From a virus: a stretch of DNA of 64,000 bases. Of this stretch, positions 46,782-55,235 are shown in pieces. A program made the translations under genes and the position numbers. The stretch spans positions 1 through 64,000 of IMG/VR virus record IMGVR_UViG_3300028073_000008; one strand, 5' to 3'. The notes under the pieces are model-generated. The model did no database searches. It saw nothing but the letters and a program-made list of their open reading frames with translations, and was not told the DNA's origin. Each line of letters starts with the position of its first letter. The stretch's first letter is position 1.

Positions 46782-49343
46782 ATGAAAATTAAAAGAAGCC
46801 TTCTGGCGGTTGCCATCACCGCCTTATTGTCAGGTACGGCCATGGCGCAAAACTATGGTTTCGAGGATGGAACATTAACAGGATGGACAGTCGGTGGTGA
46901 CACTGGCGCTACTCCAACAACAGGTACTGTAAATGGTTTTACAGGCACTGTTAACAATATTACACAACAAGGCATGGGAGTTAAGCTCTTAAACGGTCCT
47001 ATCGCCTTCCAAGCAGGTTCACACCCAGCAGTAGGTACGCCAGGTACTGATTATTATCAACCTGCTGTTACTCCAAAGACTTGGGTATTCAGTCCTTATG
47101 GTAACTACATGGTTGGTCTACAACCTAACCAAGGACAAAGCTCAGCAGCATTTACAGCATTGGGTCTAACAAGTTCTTCTGTAGCAGCTATCAATCAAAC
47201 GATCACGGATCAAAAGAACGCAGCTGGTTATGGTATGACTGGTATCACAACAGCAGCATGGATCTATCGTGATGTTGCTATGACCCCAGGAACTACTGTG
47301 AAGTTTGGTTGGAACTATATCGGTACAGACTATGTGCCATTCAATGATGGTTCTATAGCATCATTGGTCCACACAACGGACAACACCATACTAGGTACGG
47401 TCAACAACTATAATGCTCAGTATGCGTTATTAGGTTTTACTAATCCTAAGACAGGTGACTACTCAGCAGGAACATTTGGTTCTACTGGTTGGCAGATCGC
47501 TACATTCGATGTCACAACAGCAGGTACATATAAACTAGGTTTTGCTTCTTTCAACCTAGGCGACACTGCTCTTAGTCCACTACTGCTAGTAGACGAATGG
47601 CAAGGCGCTACAGTGACCTGTGTCACAGGAACTTGTACTACATTTGGTGTAGTTGCTCCTAACAACTCAACAGCACCAACAGCAGACTCAGCCGGTGGTT
47701 CGGGTTCGGGAGGCAGTGGTTCGAGTGGAAGTGGATCAGGTGGCGGATCAAGTGGTCCTACATTAGTCAACAATATCACTGGCGCGGTAACAACAGCGAC
47801 TCTAGACACAGCACCTAAGTTCAACGGTGGTACACTGACAGTATCAGACGGTGACATTATTGTCAAGAACTTTACTGTGGCAACAGCTGGTGGTACGATC
47901 AACACAGGTACAGGCGCAGTATCACAGATAAACGGTGTCATCAGCAATGACGGAACAGATACCGCAGGTCCTATAACAGTAACAGGTAACGGCACACTTA
48001 AACTAAATGCTGCCAATACCTACACAGGCGCGACCACTATCGACAATGGCGCTACAGTGGTAGCACTGAACTCAAATGCTCTAGGGGGAAGTTCCAGTGT
48101 TACTAACAATGGTGGCTTGAACATCACTGGCACAGGCGCTACTGGCCTTAATGTAAACAGCTACACACAGGGTGCTAATGGCGGCTTGATCGGAAAACTA
48201 TGGGCTAACGGAGATGCTACTAAAATCAACTCCACAGGTCCAGTGAGCCTAGCAGGCACATACTCATTGTATGGCGATGCTACAGGCACATATAGCATTG
48301 GCAAGTATCCATTGATCACCGGATCTAGTGTGTCTGGACAGTTTGACACATTTGCCAGCAACTTGGGCAACTACACAGATCTAGGCTACTACTTAAAGTA
48401 TACACCAACAGGCGTACAACTTTGGATGACTCCTAATGCTGCTGCCACACAGGCCAGCATCGACACAACGGCCAACAGCATTAGCAGTAACAACAGCCTA
48501 CAGGCCAGCGTGTTGAACAGCAGTCTAGGCAATGACTCTAATATGTACGGTGATACAAACAGTTCTGTAACAGTCAGTTACGGTAACACTAAAGTTGGCA
48601 CAGGCGATCTAAACACAGCAGGCATCACAGCTTCTAAGAAGATCAACGACAACTGGCGTGTTGGCGTGTTTGCTGATCAACCATTGAACAGCTCAACAGT
48701 CGGTGGCGTCACACAAAAGAACGACATGGGCTTTGGTGGATTTGTAGCATGGAATCAAAATGCTGATCAGACAGGTCTAGGCATACAGGCCAGTGCTGTA
48801 CAGAACAAAGGCGAAGCTACCATTACACGTACAGGTCCAGAGACAGGTGTAGGCAAGGCAGCTACAGAAGGCAAGGCATATCAAGTTAAAGTTTCCTATG
48901 CTAAACCAATCAATGAAAAAACTACCGTAACTCCTTATGTTGGCATCCGTCAGACCGAAGTCAAGACAAATGGTTACACAGAACAAGGCGCGGTGTTTCC
49001 TTTGACTGTGAACAGCAATACACATTCAACGACAGATGCTCTAGCAGGTGTTGGTGTTAGCCATAAACTAACAGACAAACTAACAGCTACAGGCGCAGTT
49101 GGTGTTACACAGAATGTGAGTTCTAGCACAGGCAGCTTCAGCGGCACAAGCGACATTGCTGGCAAAGGCACATTCAACAACGCATTACCTAACAATGGTA
49201 AGACCAGCGTTGGTGTAGGTGCTGGACTAAGCTATCAGCTAACCAAGAACTCAAAGATCGGCGTAAATGTAGGTTTCCAAGACAAGACACCTAGCGGTAA
49301 TAATGTAGGATCAATAGGCATAAGCTATACACTAGCGTTCTAA
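46782..49343 (+). CDS. Type Va autotransporter adhesin (853 aa)
   Basis: The signal peptide ends GTAMAQ. The passenger has a lectin-like N-terminal part (NYGFEDGTLTGWTVGGDTGA), a Gly/Ser linker (about residues 305-325) and autotransporter-associated beta-strand repeats (GNGTLKLNAANTYTGATTID). The last 270 residues form a 12-strand beta-barrel (ITASKKINDNWRVGVFADQP, YQVKVSYAKPINEKTTVTPY) ending in VGSIGISYTLAF with the terminal Phe needed for BAM recognition. The full-length, intact gene predicts surface display. It is a remarkable gene for a phage. Confidence 0.88.
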   Translation: MKIKRSLLAVAITALLSGTAMAQNYGFEDGTLTGWTVGGDTGATPTTGTVNGFTGTVNNITQQGMGVKLLNGPIAFQAGSHPAVGTPGTDYYQPAVTPKTWVFSPYGNYMVGLQPNQGQSSAAFTALGLTSSSVAAINQTITDQKNAAGYGMTGITTAAWIYRDVAMTPGTTVKFGWNYIGTDYVPFNDGSIASLVHTTDNTILGTVNNYNAQYALLGFTNPKTGDYSAGTFGSTGWQIATFDVTTAGTYKLGFASFNLGDTALSPLLLVDEWQGATVTCVTGTCTTFGVVAPNNSTAPTADSAGGSGSGGSGSSGSGSGGGSSGPTLVNNITGAVTTATLDTAPKFNGGTLTVSDGDIIVKNFTVATAGGTINTGTGAVSQINGVISNDGTDTAGPITVTGNGTLKLNAANTYTGATTIDNGATVVALNSNALGGSSSVTNNGGLNITGTGATGLNVNSYTQGANGGLIGKLWANGDATKINSTGPVSLAGTYSLYGDATGTYSIGKYPLITGSSVSGQFDTFASNLGNYTDLGYYLKYTPTGVQLWMTPNAAATQASIDTTANSISSNNSLQASVLNSSLGNDSNMYGDTNSSVTVSYGNTKVGTGDLNTAGITASKKINDNWRVGVFADQPLNSSTVGGVTQKNDMGFGGFVAWNQNADQTGLGIQASAVQNKGEATITRTGPETGVGKAATEGKAYQVKVSYAKPINEKTTVTPYVGIRQTEVKTNGYTEQGAVFPLTVNSNTHSTTDALAGVGVSHKLTDKLTATGAVGVTQNVSSSTGSFSGTSDIAGKGTFNNALPNNGKTSVGVGAGLSYQLTKNSKIGVNVGFQDKTPSGNNVGSIGISYTLAF

Positions 49344-49349
49344 TAAATA
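49342..49349 (+). promoter_or_regulatory. Late-type promoter motif AATAAATA
   Basis: It overlaps the autotransporter stop and lies 20 nt before ATG 49370 (gaagggagacagccATG). Confidence 0.5.
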
Positions 49350-49369
49350 TTAGCAGAAGGGAGACAGCC

Positions 49370-49693
49370 ATGCGTACAAAAATATACATGGCGTTCCTAT
49401 TTTGCTTGACCAGCTCTATAGCCAACGCCGATTCGGTATTATTTCAAACTAACAAACCAGTCGTTTGTTCTGATTTAAAATCTATTGTTGAAACTTTAGG
49501 TGAGTCTGAAATAGATGAAAAGCCTATCTTCAAAGGTAAAGATGATAGAGCTACTTATTTTCTCAGTCTGAATAAGAAAACCGGATCCTGGACTATGGTA
49601 CAATTTAGAGAAGATGTTGCCTGTATCCTAGGATTTGGTAAAGATGGAAAGACTTATAATCTAGACGAAGTATTATCTAAGCGTAGAGATTAA
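49370..49693 (+). CDS. Small secreted protein (107 aa)
   Basis: A signal peptide (MRTKIYMAFLFCLTSSIANA) precedes an 87-residue domain with two Cys (VCSDLK and VACILGF), which could form a disulfide in the periplasm. No family recognised. It is convergent with, and overlaps by 4 nt, the minus-strand gene downstream. Confidence 0.6.
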   Translation: MRTKIYMAFLFCLTSSIANADSVLFQTNKPVVCSDLKSIVETLGESEIDEKPIFKGKDDRATYFLSLNKKTGSWTMVQFREDVACILGFGKDGKTYNLDEVLSKRRD

Positions 49694-50523
49694 AGATTAG
49701 CTTTCCACCCAAAAAGGGCCGTCTTTGCGTTCTTGCGCAATATGTCGGTCCTTTCTTGTGATCGCTTCTCGCTCAATTCTTTTTTGATAAACTCTGGATC
49801 TAGGATAGTTTTCTCTGTCAAAATACCTTGTATGAATCCTTCAGTGACATCTAACGGAACGCCGTTTGTAAATGTATCAAATAACTTTTGTGCGAACACT
49901 TCGTGATTGCTAAGACACATGTGATTAAATCTAGGATCAAACATCTTGATCACTCTGTTATAATCATCACCGTCTTTGATATTTGGTATTTCTTTGAAGC
50001 TTACACATTCGGTTAGATCGCCCGTACCGAATATGATATGTTCATATTCTTTTGCTATAAAGTAATCCTGCTTGTGGGCGTTGATAACTATAGGTCTACG
50101 CCATTTGCGGAAGTATGTATTGTAAGCCAACCATCCCAATCTGTTTTCTACTTCTGTACTATCTAATAAAGGACGTTGTATGTGTTTATCCCACAGTTCT
50201 CCGGCCTTGGCCAGATCCCAAGATACCTTGCCTTCTCTAGCATAGACATGTAGGTGCGCGGGTTTACCGATAGAAGGGTCATCGTGTACGTACCATTTAC
50301 GAGCAGGATGCGTCATTACGATGACCTGATAATCATCGGGTTGTATTTCTTTACACAACGCATGTTGCGCAGCAAAAGTATATTCTTGGCTGCTGCCTAA
50401 CACACCATAATTTCTAACTTCAGTGATACCTAATTTAGTCGCCAACAGTCCCGGCCAGCAATTCATCTCTCCTTTTGTCTCGAAGTTGACAAAACTATCT
50501 CCCCACACCCACAATCTACTCAT
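49690..50523 (-). CDS. SGNH/GDSL-hydrolase-like protein, copy 2 (277 aa)
   Basis: It opens with WVWGDSFVNF, the GDS block of SGNH hydrolases. A conserved VIVMTHPARKWYV block and FNHMCLSNHEVFAQ (candidate catalytic His near the C-terminal third) match its paralogue upstream. The overall length is right for a single SGNH domain. Substrate unknown; carbohydrate esterase activity on surface glycans is a common role. ATGA-coupled to the paralogue. Confidence 0.6.
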   Translation of the reverse strand: MSRLWVWGDSFVNFETKGEMNCWPGLLATKLGITEVRNYGVLGSSQEYTFAAQHALCKEIQPDDYQVIVMTHPARKWYVHDDPSIGKPAHLHVYAREGKVSWDLAKAGELWDKHIQRPLLDSTEVENRLGWLAYNTYFRKWRRPIVINAHKQDYFIAKEYEHIIFGTGDLTECVSFKEIPNIKDGDDYNRVIKMFDPRFNHMCLSNHEVFAQKLFDTFTNGVPLDVTEGFIQGILTEKTILDPEFIKKELSEKRSQERTDILRKNAKTALFGWKANL

Positions 50524-51347
50524 TTTCTTAACCCTAACTTTTCTGCCCAGGGCACACGGAATTCGTTTTTGCTCTGTTTGAATACTTCTACCCTAGCTTT
50601 ACATAATTCATTTTCTACAAATGTTGAATCGTCTATACGAGACCTATCTATGATGTCTGCGATAAATCCTGTGGTTAGATCTATATCTTTTCCTTCGGTC
50701 ATATATGATTTTATCTTATCAGCTAGTATAGCATGATTGGATAAGCACATATGATTGTACCTGACATCTCTACCTTTGAATAATGAACTACGAAACTCGT
50801 AGGTTTTAGGTCCTATAGGTTCGCCGTCGGCTATATCATTTAGACAACCGTTAGCAAAAGTTAAACCAGGATATAACGAACGATCTTCTATAAATTGATC
50901 AAAGGCTAACAGGATAATAGGTTTGCGCCATCCATGTATAGTAACCATATGATTCAACCAACCTAGCCTATGTTCTAATTGTAGACTGTCTAGTTGCATT
51001 CTCTGTATATGTTTGATATAAAGTTCTGCTGCTTTAAGTCTTTCTGGTTCGATTACTTTGTCAATGTCCGCGATATGGATATTAGTCGCTCCAGGTCTAT
51101 CTTCAAAAAACCAATATCTGCTAGGATGTGTAAGTACAATTAGTAACTGATCATCTTTGGTAAGATTTGGACGGAGTCTGTTTATACCCTCCCATGACCA
51201 ATCTTGGCTAACGCCTGCTTGGCTGTAGTTCTTTAGCGTATAGCCGAGATCATTGGCTACTTTGTAAAACCATACATTTGGATTGTCGTCGTCGGGCTCT
51301 GAAAAACTGAAACTGTCTCCAGTGACCCATAATGTTGAATTAGGCAT
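50520..51347 (-). CDS. SGNH/GDSL-hydrolase-like protein, copy 1 (275 aa)
   Basis: The sequence starts LWVTGDSFSFSEPDDDNPNV and shares with the downstream gene the blocks LIVLTHPSRYWF, KHIQRMQLDSLQLEHRLGWL and YNHMCLSNHAILADK. The two are clearly a tandem duplication with moderate divergence. The minus-strand orientation sets them apart from the surface-protein genes around them. The leader on the minus strand runs through 51348-51360. Confidence 0.6.
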   Translation of the reverse strand: MPNSTLWVTGDSFSFSEPDDDNPNVWFYKVANDLGYTLKNYSQAGVSQDWSWEGINRLRPNLTKDDQLLIVLTHPSRYWFFEDRPGATNIHIADIDKVIEPERLKAAELYIKHIQRMQLDSLQLEHRLGWLNHMVTIHGWRKPIILLAFDQFIEDRSLYPGLTFANGCLNDIADGEPIGPKTYEFRSSLFKGRDVRYNHMCLSNHAILADKIKSYMTEGKDIDLTTGFIADIIDRSRIDDSTFVENELCKARVEVFKQSKNEFRVPWAEKLGLRK

Positions 51348-51400
51348 AATCTAATTTATGCTTTAGAAATTTTACGTTCAAAGATCTAGGTTTTATGTGT

Positions 51401-51408
51401 GCTAAATA
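51401..51408 (+). promoter_or_regulatory. Late-type promoter motif GCTAAATA
   Basis: It lies upstream of the lipoprotein and cyclase genes. Confidence 0.4.
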
Positions 51409-51431
51409 TTCTAGCATTATGGATTCTACGT

Positions 51432-51584
51432 ATGAAACTTAAAACTTCTGTGATTATCTTGATATCAAGTATATTACTATCCGGCTGCGCAGGCATACGT
51501 TTCTGCGAAAAAGAAGAATCATCTAAAACTGGTTGTCGTCCTTGGGATCCTGCTACGAGATCAGGGGGGTCAGTTAGATCATGA
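51432..51584 (+). CDS. Small lipoprotein (50 aa)
   Basis: ATG 51432 gives a compact lipoprotein signal MKLKTSVIILISSILLSGCA with lipobox LSGC (Cys19) and a 30-residue mature peptide with two further Cys. It is ATGA-coupled to the cyclase gene. Comparable short lipoproteins are often entry-exclusion or lysis (Rz1-like) peptides. The mature part is not strikingly Pro rich, so no spanin claim is made. Confidence 0.6.
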   Translation: MKLKTSVIILISSILLSGCAGIRFCEKEESSKTGCRPWDPATRSGGSVRS

Positions 51585-53650
51585 AAAAGTTTCTAAAAAA
51601 TATTTTATTATCGCCATGGACAGCATTGCTAACATTGGCCCTTGTATTAAGTATAAGAATTACTGATCCTGCCTTTGTAGAAAGTATAAGACTACGTTAT
51701 TTTGATACTCTGATAGCGGCCAAAGAACCGACAGTTAATAATATCTTCACAGTAAATATCGACGAAGCAGCATTAGACAAATATGGACAGTGGCCTTTAC
51801 CTAGAGCAGAATATGCCAAAATCATACGAGATCTATACCAGAGGGGAGCAGGTCTTGTGGTACTTAATGTACTCATGCCAGAACCGGACCGTACAGGTGG
51901 TGACGGTGCGCTGGGTCAAGCTCTAAAAGAATTTCCTGTAGTGCTAGGATCTGCTCCTAGCCAAAAGACTAAAAATACTCCTAAAGTTCCCGGCAGTGCT
52001 GTACTCAATCCAGAATGGTTAGATCAGATTGTACAATATCCTGGATTGATAGCCAACGTTCCGCAAATAGAACAAAACGCTGCTGGAGTGGGTATCACTA
52101 ATACACTGCCAGAGATAGATGGTGTTAACCGTAGGATACCATTGATAGTCGCAGTAGACGATAAATTGTATCCAGGATTATCTTTAGAAACTCTGCGTGT
52201 AGCTACAGGCAATGATACATTCCAGGTTAAATTGTTCGAAGGCGGAGTTGAAAAAATGCGCTTGCCGGGAGATATCGGTATCATACCTACAGATAATTTA
52301 GGCCGTGTATGGATAGATTGGAGTCAAAAATCTCAGTCAATGAGTCTTTCTGATGCCATGTCTATAAAAACGTTCGAAGGTGCTATAGTAGTTTTAGGAC
52401 CAACCGCAGCTGGCATAGGCAATCCTGTGCCTACTAGTATAGGTGCTGTGTTTCCTCACGAAGTACAGGCTGCTGTCATCGGCACTATGATCAATAAAAC
52501 AAACATACAGCGACCTGATTGGGCAGACGGAGCAGAGATACTTACATTGGCCTTGTTGGGATTGATAATCATTGGAATGTCGAGGTGGACTTATGTGGGT
52601 ATTTTTACAACTGTTGGTGGTATCGCTGCCGTTGTTTTTGCCAGTCGTTATGGTTTCACTAACTACCAAATCTTGGGAGACGCGACGGCAAGCACAGCTG
52701 GCCTTGTGCTCGTGGCTCTTCATACTTATGGGATTAAGTTTATAAGCGAGTTTTTACAAAAGCAACAGATCAAGAAACAATTCGGCACTTATCTTAGCCC
52801 AGACCTTGTGGCAAGACTACAACGTCAACCAGAACTACTACAGCTAGGAGGTGATAGCCGTGAACTGTCAATCATGTTTACAGATGTTAGAGGATTTACT
52901 AGTATTTCTGAACACTACGGTAAAGATGTTCAAGGACTTACTAAGATCATGAATCGTTATATGACTGCCATGACTAAAAAGATTCTAGAAAATCATGGCA
53001 CGTTAGACAAGTACATCGGAGACGCACAGATGGCGTTCTGGAATGCTCCGTTGGATAATGCTAAACACGCCAAAGATGCTGTAAAGACAGCTTTAGAAAT
53101 GTTAGGAAGTCTCGATGAGTTTAATAGAGAAATCAAAGAAGAAGGTGTCCCACCTTTTGGTATGGGGCTGGGAATTAATACTGATGTTGTCGTGGTTGGC
53201 AATATGGGCAGCGATCAGCGGTTTGACTATACTTGCCTTGGTGATGGAGTCAACCTTGCGTCAAGGTTAGAAGGACAGAGCAAGCCTTACCATGTTGCTA
53301 TGGTTATAGGACCTAAGACACACGAATATGTCAAAGATGAATACTATTGCCTAGAACTAGATTGTCTAGCTGTCAAAGGCAAGCACGAAGGAGTTAATGT
53401 TTATACAGTGTTGGGTCGTATAGACGAATTAAAAATCCCATTATCAGACACACAGATGCACGCTGCCATGTTACATCTATACAGAAATCAAAACTTCGTA
53501 AGAGCTATTACATTCTGTAAAGATCTCAAAGGTCGTTTCAACGGAGCGATGGATGGGTACTACGATATGTGGATAGAACGCTGCGAGGAGATGAAAGATG
53601 CAGGACTACCAAAAGATTGGGACGGAGTATTTAGGACTAATACAAAGTAA
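51581..53650 (+). CDS. CHASE2-domain transmembrane adenylate cyclase (689 aa)
   Basis: Layout: N-terminal membrane helix (15-30), periplasmic CHASE2 sensor domain (about 35-310), three membrane helices (about 318-386), a short linker helix and a class III cyclase domain (about 425-615). The two metal-binding Asp are in IMFTDVRGFT (Asp435) and KYIGDAQMAFWNAP (Asp481); TCLGDGVNLASRLEG carries the transition-state Asn/Arg. It should make cAMP in response to a periplasmic signal. FecR-domain genes often accompany such cyclases in bacteria, and one lies upstream here. Confidence 0.9.
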   Translation: MKKFLKNILLSPWTALLTLALVLSIRITDPAFVESIRLRYFDTLIAAKEPTVNNIFTVNIDEAALDKYGQWPLPRAEYAKIIRDLYQRGAGLVVLNVLMPEPDRTGGDGALGQALKEFPVVLGSAPSQKTKNTPKVPGSAVLNPEWLDQIVQYPGLIANVPQIEQNAAGVGITNTLPEIDGVNRRIPLIVAVDDKLYPGLSLETLRVATGNDTFQVKLFEGGVEKMRLPGDIGIIPTDNLGRVWIDWSQKSQSMSLSDAMSIKTFEGAIVVLGPTAAGIGNPVPTSIGAVFPHEVQAAVIGTMINKTNIQRPDWADGAEILTLALLGLIIIGMSRWTYVGIFTTVGGIAAVVFASRYGFTNYQILGDATASTAGLVLVALHTYGIKFISEFLQKQQIKKQFGTYLSPDLVARLQRQPELLQLGGDSRELSIMFTDVRGFTSISEHYGKDVQGLTKIMNRYMTAMTKKILENHGTLDKYIGDAQMAFWNAPLDNAKHAKDAVKTALEMLGSLDEFNREIKEEGVPPFGMGLGINTDVVVVGNMGSDQRFDYTCLGDGVNLASRLEGQSKPYHVAMVIGPKTHEYVKDEYYCLELDCLAVKGKHEGVNVYTVLGRIDELKIPLSDTQMHAAMLHLYRNQNFVRAITFCKDLKGRFNGAMDGYYDMWIERCEEMKDAGLPKDWDGVFRTNTK

Positions 53651-53828
53651 TCCGTTTTATCAGTTATGGGAACATCAAATTTGTAATACGATTGATTTGG
53701 CTGTTTGGTTTATGTTACAATCGTATTTCTTCTTTCCTTATGTCGTAAGTAAACAAGACGATTGGGGTAAGTGGATTTCTATTTCTAGCCTTAATGGGTT
53801 GAAAGGCAATATCTGTAGACCAAGTTAA
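53598..53828 (+). CDS. Small protein overlapping the cyclase gene (76 aa)
   Basis: ATG 53598 has gaggag 7-12 nt upstream and overlaps the cyclase C-terminus by 53 nt. The product is aromatic rich (NPFYQLWEHQICNTIDLAVW, then MLQSYFFFPYVV) with a possible membrane-associated helix. Coding status is plausible, but it rests on the ribosome site and frame length only. Confidence 0.4.
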   Translation: MQDYQKIGTEYLGLIQSNPFYQLWEHQICNTIDLAVWFMLQSYFFFPYVVSKQDDWGKWISISSLNGLKGNICRPS

Positions 53829-54124
53829 GAAGCTTTCTTTTCTTCTTCGACTTCGTTGATTTTCTTTTCAGCTTCTACACGCTCATGATCTATAGTCTTA
53901 CCTCTAAGGTGTAGGACTACATCTACTTTCTGATTGAGCCTAATAAGATCATTATCTAACATACGGATACGATCTATTAGAGCTATCAACACAGTATTAG
54001 CATTGCTCAGGACCGGCTTGACTTCTTTCGTGGCCCATGTCCAGACGTAATATATCATATAGCCCATGCCACCTGCTGCTACTATCGGAAAACCATACTT
54101 GTTGATTAGCTCTACTAAATCCAT
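53825..54124 (-). CDS. Holin-like (UviB/BhlA-type) membrane protein (99 aa)
   Basis: A single N-terminal membrane segment (YGFPIVAAGGMGYMIYYVWT) is followed by a helical cytoplasmic region (ALIDRIRMLDNDLIRLNQKV) and a charged tail rich in Lys/Glu. This is the layout of UviB/BhlA phage holin-like proteins. A paralogue heads the same minus-strand operon (54868-55149). Final gene of the operon. Confidence 0.6.
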   Translation of the reverse strand: MDLVELINKYGFPIVAAGGMGYMIYYVWTWATKEVKPVLSNANTVLIALIDRIRMLDNDLIRLNQKVDVVLHLRGKTIDHERVEAEKKINEVEEEKKAS

Positions 54125-54133
54125 AACTCTACC

Positions 54134-54667
54134 TCAAATGAATAAGAAATATCCTTGTGCTAACAAAGCAGCACCTAGAGCACCTACCCATATGCTGGCT
54201 TTGAACATGCGATTATCTACAGCCAAGATACTGGCAGACAATAGCACGATAGCCAATTGAAACAGCATACCAGAAAATGTTAACCAAGGACCATGTGCTC
54301 TGGCCGCATCTCGTTCTGCTTCTAATTGTTTAGCTTTGGCTAATAGCTCTTTCTTGCCTTCGCCTGTTAGTGGATCGCTTTCATAGCGATCAATCTTGGC
54401 CTGTAGTTGATCTATTCTAGACTTGTTACCTACTTGTCTAGCATCTTCTAATTGGCCTTCTGCTATGCTCTGTTTGATGCTCTTGGCTTGATAAAAGCCA
54501 TAGGTGTTAGTTGCTTGTAAAAGTTTAGTCTGTGCTGTACCACTGAATCCGTTAGCTAGATAAGTGTTACCCGCTAGGAACAGGGCCATGATAACGATGA
54601 CTAATCCTGCTTTATCTTTGATAGCAGCTTCTCTTTCGCTGCGCGATGGCTTTTTTACTTCTTCCAT
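54134..54667 (-). CDS. DUF4337-like membrane protein (177 aa)
   Basis: Membrane helices lie near residues 20-40, 128-148 and 155-175, with a coiled-coil loop. The segment LLQATNTYGFYQAKSIKQSI matches the FYQAKSIKQ hallmark of DUF4337 proteins. Function of DUF4337 is unknown. It sits between a holin-like gene and a small soluble protein in a minus-strand operon. Confidence 0.65.
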   Translation of the reverse strand: MEEVKKPSRSEREAAIKDKAGLVIVIMALFLAGNTYLANGFSGTAQTKLLQATNTYGFYQAKSIKQSIAEGQLEDARQVGNKSRIDQLQAKIDRYESDPLTGEGKKELLAKAKQLEAERDAARAHGPWLTFSGMLFQLAIVLLSASILAVDNRMFKASIWVGALGAALLAQGYFLFI

Positions 54668-54669
54668 TA

Positions 54670-54867
54670 TCAGTCCTTTCTATAGGCTTCTTCGCCTTCT
54701 TTGATAAATTTTACTAACGGATCTACTTTCCTCAAGATCTGTCTCCCGTTGACATTGATCAGTTGAAAATAATCTCCACCCTTCCATCCTAGAGCATCAG
54801 AGTTAAACTCTTCGTCTAGGATAATTCCATTTGGGCTCACATCCCAATTGTAGTCTATGTATAGCAT
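54670..54867 (-). CDS. Small conserved phage protein (65 aa)
   Basis: Sequence starts MLYIDYNWDVSPNGIILDEE and includes LGWKGGDYFQLINVNGRQIL, a pattern familiar from small T4-like cyanophage proteins. It immediately follows the stop of the first operon gene. Soluble, beta rich, function unknown. Confidence 0.6.
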   Translation of the reverse strand: MLYIDYNWDVSPNGIILDEEFNSDALGWKGGDYFQLINVNGRQILRKVDPLVKFIKEGEEAYRKD

Positions 54868-55149
54868 TTAGTCCCTTCTGGCATCATTTTTACCGTCTGC
54901 TCTAGCGATCCTGTTAATATCAGGTTTGAGACCCAATGCGTTAGATACGACAGTGTCTATTCTTATGACATCATGATTCATAGTCTTGACACGGTTGTCT
55001 AGAGCTGTGATGATTCCAGCTAGGCCCTGTACAGAACCCATAACACCTGCCAAAATAAACTTTAGTGTTAGAAAAATGAAATAGCCGCCCGCACAAGCTG
55101 CTGCTATTGGAAATCCTACTTCTGCTACTAATTTGAAAAATTCTGTCAT
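54868..55149 (-). CDS. Holin-like (UviB/BhlA-type) membrane protein, paralogue (93 aa)
   Basis: ATG 55149 has cggagcgagaac upstream; the longer frame extends into the promoter. Membrane segment VGFPIAAACAGGYFIFLTLK, then a helical region (ALDNRVKTMNHDVIRIDTVV) similar in layout to gene 53825-54124. First gene of the minus-strand operon. Confidence 0.6.
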   Translation of the reverse strand: MTEFFKLVAEVGFPIAAACAGGYFIFLTLKFILAGVMGSVQGLAGIITALDNRVKTMNHDVIRIDTVVSNALGLKPDINRIARADGKNDARRD

Positions 55150-55168
55150 GTTCTCGCTCCGTACATGG

Positions 55169-55176
55169 TATTTATT
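55169..55176 (-). promoter_or_regulatory. Late-type promoter motif AATAAATA (minus strand)
   Basis: It reads AATAAATA on the minus strand, 19 nt before ATG 55149. It is back to back with the sigma70 promoter of the plus strand. Confidence 0.5.
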
Positions 55177-55178
55177 AA

Positions 55179-55207
55179 TTGACAAGCCCAAAATACGAAG
55201 CTATAAT
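55179..55207 (+). promoter_or_regulatory. Consensus sigma70 promoter
   Basis: TTGACA (55179-55184), a 17-nt spacer and TATAAT (55202-55207), perfect in both boxes and spacing. It opens the 55-64 kb early-type gene block. Confidence 0.85.
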
Positions 55208-55235
55208 AGTAGCATATATTAAATACGGATACCCT

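Noticed and set aside
47690-47760. Repeat array or CRISPR-like element
   Set aside because: The repetition is a Gly/Ser codon linker inside the autotransporter, without spacer-repeat structure. No CRISPR array is seen anywhere in the window.
47459-48016. 185-codon open frame on the minus strand inside the autotransporter gene
   Set aside because: It is a shadow of the Gly/Ser/Thr/Val-rich passenger codons; it is Pro/Val/Leu/Ser rich, with no ribosome site or conserved motif.
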